From contig QZLH01000173.1 of assembly GCA_003833135.1 (NCBI GenBank), positions 30,297 through 94,296 of the forward strand: a stretch of DNA of 64,000 nt, in the 5' to 3' direction. Positions 60,395-64,000 of this stretch are shown piece after piece. The first letter of the stretch is position 1. Every line of letters begins with the position of its first letter. The position numbers and the translations under genes were made by a program. The notes under the pieces are model-generated. The model made no database searches, was not told the origin of the DNA, and worked only from the letters and a program-made list of their open reading frames with translations. Origin of the DNA: Oehlia diaphana. Taxonomy: Eukaryota > Glomeromycota > Glomeromycetes > Glomerales > Glomeraceae.

Positions 60395-63091
60395 TTATCG
60401 TTTTTTAACAGCTTTCTTTTTCTTAGGTGGTGGTGGTGTATCATACATATTAATATTATAATCCATTGATTCGTCATCTGCTGCTGCTTCTTCTATACTT
60501 TCTTCAGATCCAAATTCAGATTCTATAACATGTGATTTCTTTCTTTTATTTGATACAGCTCGTTTTGTTCTTTTCTTCGATCTCTGATTTTTATTTGGTG
60601 TGGTCCTTTTTTTTCCTGTAATTTTATTGCCATCAATGTTCTTTGCATTGCTATTCTCCTCATATTTATCAATTGATTCTTCATCTTCATCTTCATCCGT
60701 TATATTTTCATCACTAAATTCAATTTCTTCTTCCTCACTGTCTCCTACACAATTAACTTGTTCACTATTTTCAGCTTGCCCCCAATGTTCTCGATCTACA
60801 TCTCCTCCATAATAAACAAACAATTCTTCTCCTTTTTTAATATCTCGCTTCGTCCAACATATAACTTGATTGACTTCACTTCCTTCCAGAAATACCATAT
60901 TTCCAAATGGGTCTTCATTCATAAAATGAAAAGGACAAAATATTGGTCCATCTCGTTTTGTAAATGGTTCACCTTTCTCATCAGTAGCATCAAGGATTGT
61001 ATGTTTATATCTCATAGAATAATGTGATGCCTTTCCAACTTTATCCTTACGTTCATCAAATTCATCTTCCATCATTGGAACACCAAAATAAAATCCAAGA
61101 GGCGTTCCTATTGGAAGATTACGTTTGGCAAAAAGTCCATTACCAGCATTTGGAATAGTTGAAAGACGGACTTCAACAACATCATCTAAACTTTTGGGTA
61201 CGTTTGAAAGATCTAATCCATCTAATATTTCATCAGGTAAACTAGCTCTACATGCATCAGGATCTCCCGATTCCATCCTTTTTTGTTGTTCGACAATTTG
61301 TTGTTGCAATTTTTTCTTATTTCTTGTAGCCGTAGCTGGACGTGTATCAATTACGCCATTTTGATTTTGATTTGGATTTGGATTTGGATTCGGATTTTGA
61401 TTTTGATTTTGATTTTGATTTGGATTTGGATTTGGATTTGGATTTGGATTTTGATTTGAATTTGGATTTGGATTTATTTGTGATGTAGGTAATGTAGAAC
61501 ATCTTACTTTCCCCCTTTCAGTTTTTTCATATACACCTGCTCTAAATGGATAAATACACAAGTGTCCTCTTGATTTACATTTTCCGCAAGCTGGTAATTT
61601 CGTGTCACATGATGATTCTGCGACACAACGGCGACATCGCGAATGGAGAGGATTACTTACGGCACCGACACTAAGCATAACTATATGTCCACTATTTTGC
61701 ACTGCTTCATTAAATTACAATTAAGTATTAAAAGGTTATTTTAATATTTTTTAAATAAACTAAAAATATTAATAAAAATTCGTTTACCTGTTTTTAATTT
61801 TTTAGGTTTCCCAAAACATAATGGCCAATCATGTTCAATTATATCATTCATCCACCGCCTATAATGTTTGATGGCATCATCAAGATCGTTTGGAATAAAT
61901 GATAGCTTATAGTAGTTAGTGTGCGAATTCGGATCTTTCTTGAATACTGTAAAATATTTGTCTGCATTTGTTGTCAAACAGGCGCTAGCAGAATTTCTTG
62001 GTGTCTATATAGGGAAAAGAAAAAAAAAATAAATAAAAGAAGTTTAAATTGAAGAAAATATAGTTTTTCGAAATGAAATAAAATAAAGAATAATATAAAA
62101 TCGGTATACAAACAGGTTACCAATTCAACCGCTGGTATATGTTCATATAACTCACCTGACCAGTAAAACATCGTGGTAAACCTGTTACAGCACTCAACTT
62201 CTCATCCAAAGAAATAGCAGCGTCAATTAAATCGCCACGTGCCAATGTATAATCTGGAGAATTTTGCAATGCTAAAAGCATCATATGTTGCTGATTGTGC
62301 CATCGAGGTCGAAGTAATGGTGGTCTTATACGTCGTTTAACATTATTATTAGGATCATTAATACAATCATCATCTTCTACCCGTATTCCTTTTGGAAAGA
62401 ATTCATTCATAAGCTTCTTAACTTTTTCCCCTTCACGGGGAGGAACATCTATTCTAATTAGATCTTTAAATTTGTAACCCATTGAATCAGCAACATTCTG
62501 AATACATGCAAAGAAATATTCTACACCAGTTCTCTGCTCTTTCTCTAAGAATAATTTTCTAGAAATGTCGGATAAATGAGGATAAACCATATAAACGTTT
62601 TTTTCAGAGTTGAATTTTGCAGTACATTCCTTAAGGAATGTCGAAAGCGCCTCACGAGTACCAATCCAATCTCTGTGAGATTGTTGTAAAACTGATTTTG
62701 CTACATCCATTAAGGGTGGAGCAACTTCAATTGTCGTAGCGCCGTTAGCGTCAGCGTTTGAGGGAGAAAGAGTAGCAACCAAAAATTCTCTTAAGTCATT
62801 TGCTCTTTCGCCTGTAACCATATCGGGATTTGGAGTTATGTTGAGTAATCTCTCGATCAGATATAACCGGTCCATTTCGTCGATCTGAGCTAATCGGCTA
62901 ATCGCACTTGCGAAGACGTTTAGTGGGAGTGGAGACAAAATCTTTATACAAGTGTCCTTTATTATATCCACCCGAGCTTGTTCGTTAGTTAAACCCTTTT
63001 GATGTCTAAGTTTAAGTCGAATACGAGGTTCCAACCATTGTTTTAACGTGCCCGACAATTCAACCTTTTTTTTTCTAGAATTGCCAGACAT
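60395..63091 (-). CDS. SET-domain protein with Zn2Cys6-like cysteine cluster
   Basis: Three exons (62156-63091, 61788-62004, 60395-61704) give 820 residues. The first 380 residues are helical and match no domain I know (MSGNSRKKKVELSGTLKQWL, LAQIDEMDRLYLIERLLNI). At about 407-433 six Cys are spaced C-x2-C-x5-C-x6-C-x2-C-x6-C (CRRC...ACGKC...LC), like a fungal Zn2Cys6 cluster with one residue fewer in the first loop. An Asn-Pro/Asn-Gln repeat follows. A SET-like domain covers about 560-705: NAGNGLFAKRNLPIGTPLGF, FCPFHFMNEDPFGNMVFLEG, DIKKGEELFVYYGG. The usual NHS motif reads NED, so methyltransferase activity is uncertain. The tail is acidic then Lys/Arg-rich, nuclear-looking. Probably a chromatin or transcription regulator. 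Confidence 0.8.
61361..61480 (-). repeat. Coding hexamer repeat (Asn-Pro/Asn-Gln)
   Basis: About 18 tandem six-base units, AATCCA or AATCAA on the coding strand, encode alternating blocks of (NP)n and (NQ)n within the SET protein. Units stay in frame, so length change would alter the linker without breaking the protein. Confidence 0.9.
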
Positions 63092-63739
63092 TTTTTGGTC
63101 ACGAACAAAGATCGTCTCAAAAGTCACGGTAAAAAAAACGATGGGAAGTTATGCCCGCGTTTTTAACGCTTCACTTTAGGATTTTAACACTTTTTATTTA
63201 TTTATATAAGTGGGAAATGTTAATCAAATTTTAAATGTAGGTTTTGTTTTGTATTTTTGAATGTTGATTTACGTGTCAATGTTGTACTAATATTAAATTA
63301 TGGTATACTAAGATTTCTGCGGAAATATCGGGATTATACACTCATACACTTTAATGTTGCGCCTCGATAATATATGTCTAAAAAAACGCCATCACCTCAT
63401 TAAAGAGGTTCAGGTATTTATAAAAAAGTAAAACCCATACCCATATAGGCAGGGGTTTTTTAATTTGAAATTTGGAATTATAAGATCATCAACATGAATT
63501 TGTTTAATTTTCCAAAAAGAAATTAGTATTTATTTTGTTCTACATATTTAAGTGATTTGTTTTTTTTTCCTACGGTACTACATATTTAAAAGTAGTCCTG
63601 ATCTTGCTTATTTTACAAACATATGTTATATAATAATCAAATTACTTTTTTTTTTGATTCAAAAAGTGTTAAAATTAGTGAAAAAAAGAAATTTGATATT
63701 CTATTATCGTTTTTAAATAATATTAAAATTAATAATTGA
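63092..63739. other. Intergenic region upstream of the SET gene
   Basis: Upstream of the SET gene and downstream of the acetyl-CoA hydrolase gene. AT-rich apart from 63120-63180. Nothing else recognised. Confidence 0.5.
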
Positions 63740-64000
63740 TCACCACGATTTAATTCTCATAGTGTTTTCTTCGCCCATAACATTTAAATGCATTTTAAAT
63801 ACTTTGTCCAACATTTGAGGTTCATGAGCTGCACCTATTGACATACATTTCTTTTCAGACATATCAAAATATTCTTTAAGAATAGGTTTATAATCTGGAT
63901 GTGCACATTTTTCAATTATTAATTTTGCTCTTTCAATTGGTGCAAGTCCACGAACATCCGCTAATCCATGTTCAGTTACTAACACGTCAAGATCATGCTC
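63740..64000 (-). CDS. ACH1: Acetyl-CoA hydrolase/transferase, C-terminal fragment
   Basis: The window edge cuts this gene; only the last 86 codons are present, open to the edge. Sequence EHDLDVLVTEHGLADVRGLA, PIERAKLIIEKCAHPDYKPI, LKEYFDMSEKKCMS is the conserved C-terminal end of the Ach1 family, which moves CoA between acetate, succinate and related acids in mitochondria. It ends MRIKSW. No peroxisomal signal is seen. Confidence 0.95.
   Translation of the reverse strand, partial: EHDLDVLVTEHGLADVRGLAPIERAKLIIEKCAHPDYKPILKEYFDMSEKKCMSIGAAHEPQMLDKVFKMHLNVMGEENTMRIKSW

Noticed and set aside
1..64000. CRISPR arrays, prokaryotic operons, rRNA genes, complete transposons
   Set aside because: None seen; repeats present are short, AT-rich and not regularly spaced, and no transposase or reverse transcriptase domain was found.

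Overview
The window is nuclear DNA from a filamentous, early-diverging fungus, most likely an arbuscular mycorrhizal glomeromycete (Rhizophagus-like). The DNA is very AT-rich, with many A(n)/T(n) homopolymer runs. Most genes are cut by many short GT-AG introns of about 50-130 bp. The products are eukaryotic (Dicer, RasGEF, forkhead factor, RBR ubiquitin ligase, splicing WD40 protein, p24 cargo receptor). The lineage is inferred from overall character; no rRNA or mitochondrial marker is present. About eighteen protein genes, one tRNA gene and a small secreted-peptide candidate are supported. I rebuilt exon structures by hand and checked reading phase across each junction; single-base errors in a few internal coordinates are possible.

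Layout. 0-6 kb: a 17-exon RasGEF behind a short direct duplication. 7-11 kb: mitochondrial ribosomal protein uS9m (-) and nucleolar EBP2 (+). 12-18 kb: an intronless kelch-BTB protein of Mds3/Pmd1 type and the splicing factor PLRG1/Prp46. 18-26 kb: a divergent pair, a KH-like RNA-binding protein (-) and a full-length Dicer (+), sharing about 400 bp of upstream DNA. 26-29 kb: gene-poor. 29-34 kb: an RBR E3 ligase and a CFAP410 (C21orf2) orthologue. 34-38 kb: gene-poor, with decayed coding sequence. 38-45 kb: Kin1/MARK kinase and a forkhead transcription factor. 45-53 kb: fumarase (-), an intronless putative membrane protein (-), a coiled-coil protein (+) and a PPxY-bearing membrane protein (+). 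53-56.6 kb: AT-rich and gene-poor. 56.6-64 kb: ERV25-type p24 protein, tRNA-His(GTG), PC4/SUB1 coactivator, small secreted peptide, a SET protein with a cysteine cluster, and the C-terminus of acetyl-CoA hydrolase/transferase.

The genes do not form one pathway. Several RNA-related genes (Dicer, KH-like protein, PRP46, EBP2, SUB1) lie here, but only the KH/Dicer pair has an arrangement suggesting shared control. The notable signals are in gene structure: four coding micro-exons of 11-15 nt, three GC-AG introns with GCAAGT donors, a fumarase gene built to make mitochondrial and cytosolic forms from alternative first exons, and a clear excess of the palindrome TCACGTGA, often inside introns. The most interesting gene is CFAP410, a cilium/NEK1-associated protein kept in what looks like a non-flagellated fungus.
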